Shown here in pieces: positions 47,581 to 55,196 of a stretch of DNA of 64,000 bases. The notes beneath the pieces are model-generated. The model did no database searches and was not told where the DNA came from. It saw only the letters and a program-made list of their open reading frames with translations. This DNA comes from Alcanivorax sp. S71-1-4. Lineage in GTDB: Bacteria > Pseudomonadota > Gammaproteobacteria > Pseudomonadales > Alcanivoracaceae. The position numbers and the translations under genes are program-made. The stretch covers positions 124,001 through 188,000 of the forward strand of contig NZ_AQOR01000001.1 in NCBI RefSeq assembly GCF_009846755.1. Reading direction: 5' to 3'. Within the stretch, counting starts at the first letter, position 1. Each line of letters opens with the position of its first letter.

Positions 47581-47730
47581 ATGAAGAAAAAACCGGATGC
47601 ATTAGTACTGTTGGCAGTCATTTTCGGGCTTGGCGTTCTCGTCAGTAGCCTGACGTACGGAGGAAATGAGGCGCGCCTGGACCAGATGGCCGCCAGTGCC
47701 GGGGTTAAAACGGTTGATGTGAACCGCTGA
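47581..47730 (+). CDS. Small single-span membrane protein (49 aa)
   Basis: A short frame starting MKKKPDALVLLAVIFGLGVL with a strong ACAGGAA ribosome site at the right distance. One membrane helix (about residues 7-26) is followed by a short polar tail ending VKTVDVNR. The same frame stays open upstream to 47374, but that part has no plausible start or ribosome site. No family was recognised. Confidence 0.6.
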   Translation: MKKKPDALVLLAVIFGLGVLVSSLTYGGNEARLDQMAASAGVKTVDVNR

Positions 47731-47740
47731 GCTGCAGCGG

Positions 47741-48325
47741 TCAGTCCGTTACCACACTGTCCATCGGGATATCCCACTCTGCTGCTTCCAGGCGTTCGAC
47801 GCGCTGGAACTGAAAGGCCGTGCCCAGCAATCTGGGTTGGCGCGGCCGTGCAGTGAACCTTGCCAGCGTGCGGTCATAGAAACCGCCGCCCATGCCCAGG
47901 CGCCGCCCGGCGTCGTCGAACGCCACCAGTGGCATCAGTATCACATCCAGCGTCCATGCTGCCGGTCGCCGACCGCGCAGGGCCGGTTCGGGAATGCCGA
48001 AGCGGTTGCGCGCCATGGGTTGCCCCGGGCGCCAGGGTACGAAGTGCAGCAGGCCGGGGTGGACCGGGTCCAGGGCCGGGAGAAAGAACTGCCAGCGGCG
48101 GCCGCGGCGGTGCTGCAACAGGCCGCCAGGGTCGATTTCACCGTCATTGGCCAGATACAGGGCGATGCGGCGTGCGTTGCGCAGGGACGGGTGTGTCGCC
48201 AGATGGCGACTCAGGCGCTGGTTCGCCTGGCGGCGCTGCCCTGCCGGCAGCGACCGGCGCCGGGTACGCATGCTGCGGCGCAGGGCGCGGCGGCGGGCGA
48301 GGAAATCCTGATCAGAGTCGGACAC
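47741..48325 (-). CDS. fau: 5-formyltetrahydrofolate cyclo-ligase
   Basis: An ATP-dependent enzyme of 194 aa that converts 5-formyl-THF to 5,10-methenyl-THF. The basic N-terminus (RRRALRRSMRTRRRSLPAGQ) and the ATP/folate-binding LVAFDDAGRRLGMGGGFYDR motif are diagnostic. It lies downstream of 6S RNA, the same ssrS-fau arrangement as in E. coli. Confidence 0.93.
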   Translation of the reverse strand: MSDSDQDFLARRRALRRSMRTRRRSLPAGQRRQANQRLSRHLATHPSLRNARRIALYLANDGEIDPGGLLQHRRGRRWQFFLPALDPVHPGLLHFVPWRPGQPMARNRFGIPEPALRGRRPAAWTLDVILMPLVAFDDAGRRLGMGGGFYDRTLARFTARPRQPRLLGTAFQFQRVERLEAAEWDIPMDSVVTD

Positions 48326-48359
48326 CGGGATATTCCGTGAAGTCAGGATAATGAAAGAA

Positions 48360-48549
48360 GAGGTGCTCCCCGATTGTGCCGCTGCTGTGGCTTGGCCCTT
48401 GAACCCTGCGGTTCAAGGCGGAGACGTCATGCAATGCTTCAGGCTTTCCGTCGCAACGGACATGCACACAGCATCGCCGTATTCGCCCCCAAGGTTTAAA
48501 GCATCGGCTCAGGGACATCGCCTTGCTGGCGAGCACACCAGGGAACACG
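48360..48549 (-). ncRNA. ssrS: 6S RNA
   Basis: The minus strand has the conserved 6S features. The closing stem pairs GTGTTCCC (5' end) with GGGGAGCAC (3' end). The 5' side has CTGGTGTGC and GATGTCCCTGAGCCGATG; the central bubble has GTGTGCATGTCCG and GACGGAAAGCCT; the 3' side has CGCCTTGAACC...GGTTCAAGGG. These match Pseudomonas-type 6S RNA, which binds the housekeeping RNA polymerase in stationary phase. Ends are approximate; the 5' end is set from the -10 box. Confidence 0.9.
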
Positions 48550-48555
48550 AGGTGG

Positions 48556-48561
48556 ATTATA
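48556..48561 (-). promoter_or_regulatory. -10 box of the 6S RNA promoter
   Basis: A perfect TATAAT on the minus strand, 7 bp before the inferred 6S RNA start. No good -35 hexamer is visible. Confidence 0.7.
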
Positions 48562-48678
48562 TCAGCTTCCCGGGGGCGCCTACGAGGGATGAAGCGGGGA
48601 TGAGGCGGCCCTTTTGTGCGTGAAAGTGTGTGTAAAACCGCTTGACGTTGCTGCAGTGAAAGGTCTACGCGGCGGTAC

Positions 48679-48993
48679 TCAGGCCTGGGCGTCGCGCAGC
48701 CGCTGGTGGGCACTGATTTCGTCATCCACTTTGCGCAGCAGGCGTGAAAGGCGGTCGCTGGTGTCGCTGCGGTTATCCAGCGCGGTGGACGTCTGCAGCA
48801 GTTCATGCGACAGGTTCAGCGCGGCCATCACGGCGATACGTTCCAGGCCAACCACATTGGCGTCGCGGACTTCGCGCATGCGGTCATCAAGAAAGCGCGC
48901 CGCGCGAATCAGATTTTCGCGCTCGCCCGGCGGGCAGGCCACGCGATATTCCTTTTCCAGCAGGTGTACGACCACGGAGGCGCTGTCGCTCAT
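48679..48993 (-). CDS. zapA: Cell division protein ZapA
   Basis: ZapA promotes FtsZ bundling at the division ring. The protein has 104 aa. The N-terminal SVVVHLLEKEYRVACPPGER beta-sheet domain is followed by the long C-terminal helix with AARFLDDRMREVRDANVVGL and ERIAVMAALNLSHELL. Its ATG overlaps the stop codon of the upstream coiled-coil gene by one base. The order matches the Pseudomonas zapA-ssrS-fau locus. Confidence 0.95.
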   Translation of the reverse strand: MSDSASVVVHLLEKEYRVACPPGERENLIRAARFLDDRMREVRDANVVGLERIAVMAALNLSHELLQTSTALDNRSDTSDRLSRLLRKVDDEISAHQRLRDAQA

Positions 48994-49202
48994 TATTCCT
49001 GCTCCAGGGATTTCAGGCGGGAGATGATGGCCTCGACCTTGGCCTTGGCAACATCGTTTTTCTTCAGCAGTTGGGCGCGTTCTTCCATCAGCCGCAACTC
49101 GCGGGTATGCAGAGTCTGGTTCTCTTCGCGCAGGCGGGCACTGATGCTCAGCAGCTCTTCGACGCGGGCTTCCAGTTGCCGTAATTGTTCGTCCGATTTC
49201 AT
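48993..49202 (-). CDS. TIGR02449-type coiled-coil protein (ZapB-like)
   Basis: A 69-aa all-helical protein (QLRQLEARVEELLSISARLR, LKKNDVAKAKVEAIISRLKS) with clear heptads. This is the small protein commonly encoded just upstream of zapA in gammaproteobacteria (TIGR02449). By analogy it may help organise the divisome, but this is not shown. It is co-translated with zapA through a one-base stop/start overlap. Confidence 0.88.
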   Translation of the reverse strand: MKSDEQLRQLEARVEELLSISARLREENQTLHTRELRLMEERAQLLKKNDVAKAKVEAIISRLKSLEQE

Positions 49203-49283
49203 GGCAAAATGCGCACAGTTAACCTAAGGTTGGCCCCCGTACCCGAGGCTGCTGCGCTGTGTCCCCGAGCGGGGAGAAAAGCG

Positions 49284-49313
49284 TTAACAGGCTCTGGAAC
49301 CCGCTTGTACTAT
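49284..49313 (+). promoter_or_regulatory. Probable sigma-70 promoter for ygfB-pepP-ubiH-ubiI
   Basis: TTAACA (49284-49289) and TACTAT (49308-49313) are separated by 18 bp, with a start site about 65 bp before the ygfB ATG. Confidence 0.5.
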
Positions 49314-49384
49314 AGAGAGAGGCCCAGACAGGGTCAACGCGCCCCGATTCGCGGCCTTCTTACCCGATTGATGGAAGCATTCCC

Positions 49385-49972
49385 ATGCCCGCAACCACCG
49401 CAGAGTATTTCGAACCGCTGGCTGATGCGCTGGCTTCCGCCGGGGTGCGACACAGCCCCTCGGAACTGCATGGCGTCATTTGCGGCCTGTTGAGCACCGG
49501 CGTTGGCAGCCAGGATGCCGAGCTGCTTGGTGTGCTGGCCGCCCACAGTGAAATGACGGGCCAGTGGCCGGCGCCAGCGAGTGGGGCCTTGCTGGCGGTG
49601 CGTGATCTGGCGCGGGAGGCTTATTCGGGCGAAGACATGGAACTGGCGCTGCTGCTGCCGGACGATGACGAAGAGCTGGGTACCCGTGTGGCGGCGCTCG
49701 CTCAGTGGTGCGAAGGCTTCCTGGTGGGCTTCGGTACCGGCAGTGCCGGCACCCGCGACGCTGACTTGGCGCCGGGTCTGCAGGAGGCATTGTCGGACAT
49801 CGCCGCCATCAGTCAGGTGGGTCTGCCGGAAGAGGGCAGCAATGAAGAGGAAGCGATGTTCGAGCAGGTGGCCGAGCACTGCCGCATGGCGGCGATGATG
49901 GTGTTTACGGAATTGGCGTTGACTCACCGCGCCGCCAGTGCGCCAAAGGGTAAGCCTCCGGTACAGCATTGA
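49385..49972 (+). CDS. ygfB: UPF0149 family protein YgfB
   Basis: A 195-aa helical protein. SELHGVICGLLSTG near the N-terminus and LAQWCEGFLVGFG in the middle define the UPF0149/YgfB family. In Pseudomonas aeruginosa YgfB affects beta-lactamase regulation, but the general biochemical role is unsettled. It is the first gene of the ygfB-pepP-ubiH-ubiI cluster. Confidence 0.93.
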   Translation: MPATTAEYFEPLADALASAGVRHSPSELHGVICGLLSTGVGSQDAELLGVLAAHSEMTGQWPAPASGALLAVRDLAREAYSGEDMELALLLPDDDEELGTRVAALAQWCEGFLVGFGTGSAGTRDADLAPGLQEALSDIAAISQVGLPEEGSNEEEAMFEQVAEHCRMAAMMVFTELALTHRAASAPKGKPPVQH

Positions 49973-49985
49973 AAGTGGAGTGAGC

Positions 49986-51314
49986 ATGTCGATAACGCGT
50001 CAGGAGTTTGCCCGTCGTCGCCGCGCGCTGATGGCGCAGATGGAAGACAACAGCATTGCCATTCTGTCCGCGGCGCCGGAGCGTACCCGTAACCGGGACG
50101 TGGAGCACCCCTATCGCCAGGACAGTGATTTCTGGTACCTGTCCGGCTTTCCCGAGCCGGCGGCGGTCATGGCGTTGATCCCCGGTCGTGAGCACGGCGA
50201 GTTCGTGCTGTTCTGCCGCGAACGCGACCGCACCATGGAAATCTGGAATGGTTACCGTGCCGGGCCGGAAGGGGCGGTGGAGAAATACGGCGCCGACGAT
50301 GCATTTCCGATCAGTGATATCGACGAAATCCTGCCGGGCCTGATCGAAGGCCGTGAGCGTGTCTACTATGACCTGGGGCGCGATCCGGAGTTTGACCGGC
50401 AGGTGATGAGCTGGGTCAACAGCATTCGCGCCCGCGTGCGCACGGGCGCACACCCGCCGGGTGAATTCCTGGCGCTGACGCACCTGCTGCATGACATGCG
50501 CCTGTACAAGAGCGCGGCAGAAATCAAAGTGATGCGCCGTGCCGCTGAAATCGCTGCCGGCGCGCATGTGCGGGCCATGCGCGCAGTGCGCCCGGGCATG
50601 TACGAATACCAGCTCGAGGCCGAATACCTGCACGAATTCATGTTGCATGGGGCGCGCTCGCCGGCCTACCCGTCGATTGTCGGTGGCGGCGCCAACGGCT
50701 GCATCCTGCACTACATCGAAAACAGCGAGAAACTGCGCGAAGGCGATCTGGTGCTGGTGGATGCCGGTTGCGAATACCACAGCTACGCCAGCGACATCAC
50801 CCGTACGTTCCCGGTCAACGGCCGTTTCAGCCGCGAGCAGCAGGCCCTGTACGAAGTGGTGCTGGCCTCGCAGTATGACGCCATTGAGGCGGTCAAGCCG
50901 GGCAACCACTGGAACGCCTTCCACGAAGCCGCTCTGAAAGTGCTGACGCAGGGGCTGGTGGACCTCGGCCTGTTGAAAGGCGAGCTCAACGAACTGATCG
51001 AAACAGAAGCCTACCGGCCCTTCTTCATGCACCGCACCGGCCACTGGCTGGGGCTGGATGTGCACGATGTCGGGGACTACAAGGTGCACGACCAGTGGCG
51101 CGTGCTGGAGCCAGGTATGGTCGTCACCGTCGAGCCAGGCCTGTACATCGCACCGGATGACACCAGTGTCGATGCGCGCTGGCGGGGTATCGGCATTCGC
51201 ATTGAGGACGATGTCGCCGTGACCCGCGACGGCTTCGATGTGCTGACCCGCGACGTGCCGAAAGACCTGGCCGATATTGAAGCCCTGATGAACGAGGCGC
51301 GTCAGAGCGCATGA
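49986..51314 (+). CDS. pepP: Xaa-Pro aminopeptidase PepP
   Basis: An M24 metallopeptidase of 442 aa that removes N-terminal residues next to proline. The N-terminal domain has PYRQDSDFWYLSGFPEP; the catalytic domain has VDAGCEYHSYASDITRTFP (metal Asp residues), HRTGHWLGLDVHD (His) and the late VTVEPGLYIA and GIGIRIEDDV (Glu residues). The ATG at 49986 follows GTGGAG. The stop codon overlaps the ubiH start by 4 bp. Confidence 0.95.
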   Translation: MSITRQEFARRRRALMAQMEDNSIAILSAAPERTRNRDVEHPYRQDSDFWYLSGFPEPAAVMALIPGREHGEFVLFCRERDRTMEIWNGYRAGPEGAVEKYGADDAFPISDIDEILPGLIEGRERVYYDLGRDPEFDRQVMSWVNSIRARVRTGAHPPGEFLALTHLLHDMRLYKSAAEIKVMRRAAEIAAGAHVRAMRAVRPGMYEYQLEAEYLHEFMLHGARSPAYPSIVGGGANGCILHYIENSEKLREGDLVLVDAGCEYHSYASDITRTFPVNGRFSREQQALYEVVLASQYDAIEAVKPGNHWNAFHEAALKVLTQGLVDLGLLKGELNELIETEAYRPFFMHRTGHWLGLDVHDVGDYKVHDQWRVLEPGMVVTVEPGLYIAPDDTSVDARWRGIGIRIEDDVAVTRDGFDVLTRDVPKDLADIEALMNEARQSA

Positions 51315-52501
51315 GCACGCCCACGCACAGCCCGGTGATTATCGTGGGCGGCGGCATGGCCGGCCTGGCGCTTGCGTTGTTGCTGCGTCATCACGGCCAG
51401 CCCGGCGTCACCCTGATCGAAGCCGTGACACTGGCGGACAGCGGCGACCCGCTGACACCGAGTTTCGATGCGCGCAGCACGGCGCTGTCCGCCGGCAGCC
51501 TGAACATTCTTGAACGTCTGGGCCTGGCTGCGCCGCTGCTGGCCCAGGCGGCGGCCATCGATATCGTGGATGTGTCCCGCCGGGGCCGGCTGGGCCACGC
51601 CCGCATGGTCGCGGCGGAAGAAAAACTGCCGCAGCTCGGTGCCGTGGTGGAGAACCGCTGGCTGGGCCGGGTGCTGCTGGATGCGGCGGCAACTGATCAG
51701 GGGATTGAGGTGATTGCGCCGATGCAGGTTCAGGGTGTGCGGCGGCTGACGTCGGGCTATCAGGTCGCCCTGCCGGAACGGGAACTCACCTGCGACCTGC
51801 TGGTGGCGGCCGACGGCGCCCAGTCGCGGGTCCGCGAATGGCTCGGCATTTCGGCCCACCATGACGACACCGGCCACGACGCCCTGATCGCCAATATCGG
51901 CTTGAGCCGCCCGCACCAGGGGATCGCCTGGGAGCGCTTCCTCGACACCGGCCCGCTGGCGCTGTTGCCGCTGACCGGCGAGCGTATGGCACTGGTCTGG
52001 ACTGGCACGCGTGCGCACATCGACCGGCTGGCGTTGCTGCCGCAAGATATGTTTCTAGACGAACTGCGCGACGCCTTCGGCGAAGACCGCCTCGGCGCTT
52101 TTACGCACATGGGCGAACGCCAGCGTTACCCACTGGTGCTGACACACGCCAGCGCCCAGGCCGTCCCGCATGCCGTGGTAGTGGGCAATGCCGCCCACAG
52201 CCTGCACCCGGTAGCCGGGCAGGGCTTCAACCTGACGCTGCGTGACCTGGCGCTGTTGGCGCAAACCCTGGGCGGGATCAAGGCACCGGGCGAACTGGCA
52301 GTATTGAATCGCTACGTGGCGGCCCGTACTGCTGACCAAGCGCTGGTCAGCCAGGCGTCGCGTTGGGTGCCGGAGTTGTTCCGGGTACGTTTTGGGCCGT
52401 TCGCACATACCCGCCAGCTCGGGCTGGTGGCACTGGATCTGTGGCCGGGGCTGCGCAGCGCCTTCGCGGCCCGGGCGATGGGGTTGGCACATGGCCAGTA
52501 A
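51311..52501 (+). CDS. ubiH: 2-octaprenyl-6-methoxyphenyl hydroxylase UbiH
   Basis: An FAD monooxygenase of ubiquinone synthesis, 396 aa. FAD-binding motifs are VIIVGGGMAGLALAL (N-terminal), LLVAADGAQSRVREWL (DG motif) and VVGNAAHSLHPVAGQGFNLT (GD-type motif, with GN in place of GD). It lies between pepP and a second UbiH-family gene, as in E. coli and Pseudomonas. It overlaps the next gene by 11 bp. Confidence 0.93.
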   Translation: MSTPTHSPVIIVGGGMAGLALALLLRHHGQPGVTLIEAVTLADSGDPLTPSFDARSTALSAGSLNILERLGLAAPLLAQAAAIDIVDVSRRGRLGHARMVAAEEKLPQLGAVVENRWLGRVLLDAAATDQGIEVIAPMQVQGVRRLTSGYQVALPERELTCDLLVAADGAQSRVREWLGISAHHDDTGHDALIANIGLSRPHQGIAWERFLDTGPLALLPLTGERMALVWTGTRAHIDRLALLPQDMFLDELRDAFGEDRLGAFTHMGERQRYPLVLTHASAQAVPHAVVVGNAAHSLHPVAGQGFNLTLRDLALLAQTLGGIKAPGELAVLNRYVAARTADQALVSQASRWVPELFRVRFGPFAHTRQLGLVALDLWPGLRSAFAARAMGLAHGQ

Positions 52502-53708
52502 TACCGAACGGGACATTCTGATCATCGGTGGCGGCATGGCTGGCGGCTTGCTGGCCGGCGCGCTGATGGGTAGCGGGTGGAGCGTAACGCTGCTGGACGC
52601 GGCACCGGCCCCGGCCATGCCGGACGGCCTGGGCCGCCCGCGCGTGTCCGCCCTGACCGAAGCCAGCCAGCAAATGCTGGTGCGCACCGGAGCCTGGGCC
52701 ATGCTGCCGCCGGCGCGCGTGCAGCCCTATCAGGACATGCAGGTCTGGGACGGCGACGGCACCGGCGAAGTGCATTTCAATGCCGCCTCAGTCGGCGCTG
52801 AGGCCCTGGGCTGGATTGTCGAAAACGACGCCGTAGTGGCCGCGCAGTACTCGGCAGTGACCGCGGCAGGCGACGTGCAGTGGCTCACCGGCGCGCGCGT
52901 GCAGAGCATGCGGCGCGAGCAGGGTCTCTGGCAGGTCACGCTGGCGGACGGCAGTACATTCAGCGCACCGATGCTGGTCGGCGCCGACGGCGCCCGTTCC
53001 GGCGTGCGCGACACACTGGGCATCCCCGGCGCGCACCAAGACACCGGCCATGTGGCCATCGTCGGCACGGTGCAGATGGCCCTGCCACATGAAGGCTGTG
53101 CCCGACAGCGTTTTATTCATACCGGCCCGCTGGCGTTGCTGCCGCTGTTCGGCGATGGCCACCAGTGCTCCATCGTCTGGTCGGTGTGGGCGGCGGAAGC
53201 CGAACGGCTGATGGCCCTGGAAGAGGACGCCTTCAATGACGCTCTGACCCAGGCCAGCCAGGGCTGTCGTGGCGCACTGCGCATGCTCGGCCCCCGCGCC
53301 GCCTTCCCGATCCGCGAACTCCATGCCAGCGACTACGTGCGCGACGGCGCCGCGCTGATCGGCGATGCGGCCCATGTGGTGCACCCTCTCGCCGGTCAGG
53401 GCATCAACCTCGGCATGCTCGACGCCGCCGTGCTGGCGGAAGAATTCACCCGCGCCCGTGAGCGCGGCCTGCCCTTTTTCCATCCCGCTGCCCTCGCCCG
53501 TTACCAGCGTCGGCGGCGCGGCCACAACGCGCTGACGCTCAATGCCCTGCGCGGTTTCAAAGTGCTGTTCGAGCAGCCGTCACTGGAAGTGCGGCTGCTG
53601 CGCAACGTCGGCATGAACCTCGTCAACCGGGCGACGCCAGTAAAGCGGTTTCTGGCGCAGCAAGCGCTGGGACGCGGCGGTGATATGCCAGCGCTGGCGC
53701 GGCGTTGA
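52491..53708 (+). CDS. ubiI: UbiH/VisC family FAD monooxygenase, probable UbiI
   Basis: A second ubiquinone-pathway hydroxylase of 405 aa. It has DILIIGGGMAGGLLAGALMG, the middle LVGADGARSGVRDTL and the late IGDAAHVVHPLAGQGINLGM. In this gene order it corresponds to UbiI (VisC), the C5 hydroxylase. The start at 52491 overlaps ubiH; upstream in-frame codons belong to the ubiH region. Confidence 0.88.
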   Translation: MASNTERDILIIGGGMAGGLLAGALMGSGWSVTLLDAAPAPAMPDGLGRPRVSALTEASQQMLVRTGAWAMLPPARVQPYQDMQVWDGDGTGEVHFNAASVGAEALGWIVENDAVVAAQYSAVTAAGDVQWLTGARVQSMRREQGLWQVTLADGSTFSAPMLVGADGARSGVRDTLGIPGAHQDTGHVAIVGTVQMALPHEGCARQRFIHTGPLALLPLFGDGHQCSIVWSVWAAEAERLMALEEDAFNDALTQASQGCRGALRMLGPRAAFPIRELHASDYVRDGAALIGDAAHVVHPLAGQGINLGMLDAAVLAEEFTRARERGLPFFHPAALARYQRRRRGHNALTLNALRGFKVLFEQPSLEVRLLRNVGMNLVNRATPVKRFLAQQALGRGGDMPALARR

Positions 53709-53910
53709 CGCAAACCCTCAGGACAGGTGCCGGGAATGCCGGGTGCTACGTGCAGAAGTTCGGCTGGCGACAGTGGAACGGGTCGCTGGTACAAGGCGTC
53801 TCATGAGGTGGCAAAACGGCCGTTGCGGAACGCGTGAGAAGACAGCGCTCTCCGGTGAGCTTGGGCGCTTCGCTTGCGGCAATACGAACTGCATGAAATG
53901 TAAGCGCTCA

Positions 53911-53938
53911 CGGCTTGTCTTGCACGGCTTGTCTTGCA
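53911..53938. repeat. 14-bp perfect tandem repeat
   Basis: CGGCTTGTCTTGCA occurs twice head to tail (53911-53924 and 53925-53938), 19 bp upstream of the Fur box. Confidence 0.8.
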
Positions 53939-53956
53939 TGTCCCTGCTTCCGTCCG

Positions 53957-53975
53957 GATAATGCGAATCATTCTT
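53957..53975. promoter_or_regulatory. Fur box upstream of the iron transporter
   Basis: GATAATGCGAATCATTCTT matches 15 of 19 positions of the Fur consensus and lies 42 bp before the start of the Fe(III)-binding protein gene. Iron-dependent repression is inferred from this. The rest of the 309-bp gap after ubiI shows only the 14-bp tandem repeat. Confidence 0.75.
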
Positions 53976-54017
53976 GACTGAATTTCATTTCTGTGACATC
54001 CCCCAGGAGATCGCTTC

Positions 54018-55037
54018 ATGAGTCCATGGCTGAAAGGTGGAATGCTGGCGCTTGCCGCGCTGGCGATCAGTGCGTGCAGTGAGCCGGAAGACACGCGCGA
54101 AGTGGTGGTCTACACCTCTCGCGGCGACCATCTGGTCAAACCCGTGTTCGACGCCTTCACGGCGGAAACGGGCATCAAGGTGAGCTACATCACCGACAAT
54201 GATGCGGCCCTGCTGACCCGTCTGGAGGCCGAAGGCAGCAACAGCCCGGCGGACATGCTGATCACCGTGGATGCCGGCAACCTCTGGCAGGCTGCCGAGC
54301 GTGGCCTGTTGCAGCCGGTGCACGACGACACCCTGAAAGCGGCCGTGCCGGCCAACCTGCGCGACCCGCAGGACCGCTGGTACGGTCTGTCCGTGCGGGC
54401 GCGCACCATCGTCTATTCCACCGAGCGCGTGAACCCGGAAGAAGAGCTGTCCACCTACGAGGCGCTGGCAGAGGAACCGTGGCGTGGCCGCCTGTGCCTG
54501 CGTACGTCGAAGAAGGTCTACAACCAGTCGCTGGTGGCGACCATGATCGAGCGCCTGGGCGAAGCACGCACGGAAGAAATCGTCCGTGGCTGGGTGGATA
54601 ACCTGGCCACTGATGTGTTCGCCAACGACAACGCCGTGATGGAAGCGATCATCGCCGGCCAGTGTGACGTGGGCATCGTCAACACCTACTATTTCGGTCG
54701 CATGCAACGTGACAATCCCGACATGCCGCTGAAACTGTTCTGGGCCAACCAGGGCGAAGGCGAGAGCGGCATGCATGTTAATATCTCCGGCGCGGGTGTC
54801 ACCGCGCATGCTCCGCACCCGGAGGAGGCGAAGGCCTTGCTGGTGTGGATGTCGCAGGAAGCCTCCCAGCGCGTGCTGGCCGACGGCAACATGGAATTCC
54901 CGGTGAACCCGGGCGTCAGCCCGGCACCGGCAGTGGCTGCCTGGGGTGAATTCCGCGCCGATGACCTGAACGTGGAAGTGGCTGGCCGCCGCCAGGTGCA
55001 AGCGGTGAAACTGATGGACCGTGCCGGGTATCGTTGA
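54018..55037 (+). CDS. Fe(III) ABC transporter substrate-binding lipoprotein (FbpA/FutA family)
   Basis: A 339-aa binding protein. The signal ends in a lipobox ([10 protein letters not shown]), so it is probably membrane-anchored. Family segments are [50 protein letters not shown], the iron-ligand region [10 protein letters not shown], and [19 protein letters not shown] Fur box lies upstream and the permease gene follows 159 bp later. Confidence 0.92.
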   Translation: MSPWLKGGMLALAALAISACSEPEDTREVVVYTSRGDHLVKPVFDAFTAETGIKVSYITDNDAALLTRLEAEGSNSPADMLITVDAGNLWQAAERGLLQPVHDDTLKAAVPANLRDPQDRWYGLSVRARTIVYSTERVNPEEELSTYEALAEEPWRGRLCLRTSKKVYNQSLVATMIERLGEARTEEIVRGWVDNLATDVFANDNAVMEAIIAGQCDVGIVNTYYFGRMQRDNPDMPLKLFWANQGEGESGMHVNISGAGVTAHAPHPEEAKALLVWMSQEASQRVLADGNMEFPVNPGVSPAPAVAAWGEFRADDLNVEVAGRRQVQAVKLMDRAGYR

Positions 55038-55196
55038 ACGATCCCGGCGGTGGTTCACCGGCCGCTGAATGAATGACTGCCGGCACGGGCGCCTTCGGGC
55101 GCCCGTTGCTGCATTAACGGAACCCTCAGATCAGACCATGATGGCCTTGTCCGCATCCCTGCCTTTACCGTTGCCCCGGCTGGAGTGTCCGCGCTA

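Noticed and set aside
48351-48623. Protein-coding frame upstream of fau
   Set aside because: The region is 6S RNA; the frame crosses the RNA and its promoter.
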